DNA of 64,000 bases, from the IMG/VR virus record IMGVR_UViG_3300042564_002458, positions 56,922 through 120,921 of that record. One strand, written 5' to 3'. Both the position numbers and the translations under genes were made by a program. Origin of the DNA: a virus. Position 1 is the first letter of the stretch; each line of letters opens with the position of its first letter. Positions 63,110 to 64,000 of this stretch are shown here, piece after piece. A model generated the notes under the pieces. That model had not been told where the DNA came from, made no database searches, and was given only the letters and a program-made list of their open reading frames with translations.

Positions 63110-63301
63110 TTATGCGGCGTCAATATCAATGCCGAGTTCAATCATATAGGCATCCAGTGCATCAGAATAATAATCTTCTGCCAACGTTCGCATGATCAAA
63201 CTACGACTAAACGTCATGCCGTGAATAACAACGGGACCTTCAGCGTCTAATTTGTCACAAAATTTCTCTTCTGCCTGTTCCATCTGATTTAGTAAATTCA
63301 T
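63110..63301 (-). CDS. Small acidic protein of unknown function
   Basis: 63 residues from the ATG at 63301 (AAGGAAATAAAG); the longer frame from 63346 lacks a site. Helical and acidic (MNLLNQMEQAEEKFCDKL start). Ends a few bases before promoter P2. Confidence 0.62.
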   Translation of the reverse strand: MNLLNQMEQAEEKFCDKLDAEGPVVIHGMTFSRSLIMRTLAEDYYSDALDAYMIELGIDIDAA

Positions 63302-63323
63302 CTTTATTTCCTTTTCAAAGATA

Positions 63324-63482
63324 TTAACCGTGAATACTGGCACCAATTGGTGAAGATTCCAATGCCAATTTCACATCTTGAATCGACCACTCAAGACGAG
63401 CGGCAATTACCTCAACCGACCAACCATGATTACGCATGGCATGGCAGTAATCCACGCATTGAATTTCAACTAATTTAGACAT
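63324..63482 (-). CDS. Small HTH-like protein
   Basis: 52 residues; HAMRNHGWSVEVIAARLEWSIQDVKLAL reads as a helix-turn-helix of the Myb/sigma-4 sort. GAAAAGGAAACAAAT precedes the ATG. Own promoter at 63514-63542. Might regulate the RNA operon that follows (inference). Confidence 0.6.
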   Translation of the reverse strand: MSKLVEIQCVDYCHAMRNHGWSVEVIAARLEWSIQDVKLALESSPIGASIHG

Positions 63483-63513
63483 ATTTGTTTCCTTTTCTTC
63501 AGTGTATGTGTAT

Positions 63514-63542
63514 ATTTTACACTAAAACTGAATTATCGTCAA
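63514..63542 (-). promoter_or_regulatory. Sigma70-type promoter
   Basis: Minus strand: -35 TTGACG (63542-63537), 17-base spacer, -10 TAAAAT (63519-63514). Confidence 0.75.
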
Positions 63543-63549
63543 GTTATTT

Positions 63550-63567
63550 TGTTGTATTTTTACAACA
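63550..63567. terminator. Hairpin between divergent genes
   Basis: gttgta-tttt-tacaac hairpin beside the -35 of the 63514-63542 promoter; same type as at 21877-21904 and 45445-45464. Confidence 0.4.
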
Positions 63568-63579
63568 CTTAAACCATAT

Positions 63580-63587
63580 TATAAATA
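63580..63587 (+). promoter_or_regulatory. T4-type late promoter octamer at a leaderless start
   Basis: TATAAATA, an exact match to the T4 late consensus, ending five bases before the ATG of the HNH gene; no ribosome site. Confidence 0.6.
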
Positions 63588-63592
63588 ATATC

Positions 63593-63865
63593 ATGAGTAA
63601 AGAACGAATTCCTACTAATATGCGTCGTATTGTAATTGAACGTGATGGTTTACGTTGTGTATATTGTGATGTAGATTTACTTAAAAATGAAATACATTTA
63701 GATCATGTAATACCAGAATCTAAAGGTGGGCCAACTTCTGTTAGTAATTTACAAGTTACTTGTGGAAAATGTAATCTTGAAAAAGGTATTTTAACAGAAA
63801 GTGAATTTGAAAATAAACTACGTACACGTGCATTAAACATTTTGAATAGATTGGGTTACAAATAA
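63593..63865 (+). CDS. HNH endonuclease
   Basis: 90 residues from the ATG at 63593; an upstream ORF start at 63485 is not credible. CVYCDVDL...LDHVIPESKGG...NLQVTCGKCNLEKG is a complete HNH domain with two CxxC zinc pairs. Could be a homing or DNA-processing nuclease. Appears leaderless. Confidence 0.9.
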   Translation: MSKERIPTNMRRIVIERDGLRCVYCDVDLLKNEIHLDHVIPESKGGPTSVSNLQVTCGKCNLEKGILTESEFENKLRTRALNILNRLGYK

Positions 63866-63867
63866 TA

Positions 63868-64000
63868 TTAAATTCTTCGCATCTTCCAAGTGTAATCTTC
63901 ACCATTTGGAAGTTTACCATCTTCTACACTATCCACGCCCATTTTACCAACTTGATTTGGATTCTCACCTACCATAGCTACATACGCCATACCCACAGTA
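63868..64000 (-). CDS. Unknown protein, C-terminal part cut by window edge
   Basis: Open frame entering from the right edge and ending at the TAA at 63870-63868: MAYVAMVGENPNQVGKMG, then VDSVEDGKLPNGEDYTWKMRR-type residues. Whether the visible Met is the start is not known. Converges with the HNH gene. Confidence 0.55.
   Translation of the reverse strand, partial: TVGMAYVAMVGENPNQVGKMGVDSVEDGKLPNGEDYTWKMRRI

Noticed and set aside
61440-63110. 16S/23S/5S rRNA or tmRNA in the boxA-led region
   Set aside because: No conserved rRNA blocks and no tmRNA tag frame or tRNA-like ends were found; units are too short for rRNA.

Overview
The window looks like part of a large, AT-rich, T4-like (tailed myovirus) phage genome. 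The phage probably infects a freshwater betaproteobacterium (Burkholderiales). The evidence for a phage is dense gene packing with ATGA and TAATG overlaps, a lysis cassette (3-TM holin, GH19 endolysin, spanin-like pair), dCMP deaminase, MazG-type NTP pyrophosphatases, RtcB, 15 tRNA or tRNA-like genes, and octamers like the T4 late promoter (NATAAATA). The host guess rests on a Burkholderiales-type porin (mature start AQSSVTLYGLIDGG) and on an rRNA-leader-like boxA. Both are inferences; no virion structural gene lies in the window.

Layout. 1-5.6 kb: nucleotide metabolism (dCMP deaminase, MazG), a phosphoesterase, a glycosyltransferase and small unknowns. 5.6-8.3 kb: a tandem array of eleven small paralogues ending in LKWS, where the codons for the last residues double as the start of the next gene. 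8.3-12.5 kb: DUF3307 protein, NAD-dependent epimerase and two ClpP proteases. 12.5-13.6 kb (+ strand): an H1-like tail protein and a degenerate phosphoesterase. 13.6-20 kb: ClpS, Hsp20, IscA-like, peptide deformylase, IscU, alpha/beta hydrolase, ribosomal protein bS21, ClpX and two secreted proteins. 20-30 kb: small unknowns, NTP-PPase, D-amino-acid dehydrogenase, a family of small MNE...FAELIVxEC proteins, methyltransferase, SGNH hydrolase, two 2OG-type oxygenases, an OmpA-like protein and a porin. 31.3-35.2 kb (+ strand): lysis cassette. 35.2-39.5 kb: CHASE2 adenylate cyclase, kinase-like protein and PstS. 39.6-43.2 kb: a curli-type operon (CsgF, CsgG, two curlin-repeat proteins, a FecR-domain protein). 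43.3-48.7 kb: small genes, GIY-YIG nuclease, YkuK-like RNase H fold and an RpoZ (omega)-like protein. 49.7-55.1 kb: nine overlapping genes made of one radical SAM protein, six HxD...H oxygenases, one SGNH hydrolase and one SDR. 55-61.4 kb: tRNAs mixed with small genes, a phosphoesterase and RtcB. 61.4-63.1 kb: about 1.65 kb without credible protein genes, built of long inverted repeats around tRNA-His and driven by two near-identical sigma70 promoters each followed by a boxA-like sequence.

How it fits together. The phage carries parts for remaking host protein turnover (ClpX, two ClpPs, ClpS, Hsp20), translation (bS21, deformylase, tRNAs, RtcB), transcription (omega-like subunit), Fe-S assembly (IscU, IscA), phosphate uptake (PstS) and the cell surface (porin, OmpA, curli secretion). 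Host-type promoters with a 17-bp spacer and a recurring TTGAC[A/G]ATAAATC core precede many leftward genes. A separate GATAAATA-type octamer precedes others, four of which seem to be leaderless. The most novel candidates are the boxA-led structured RNA operon at 61.4-63.1 kb, the radical SAM/six-oxygenase operon, and the LKWS array with overlapping codons.
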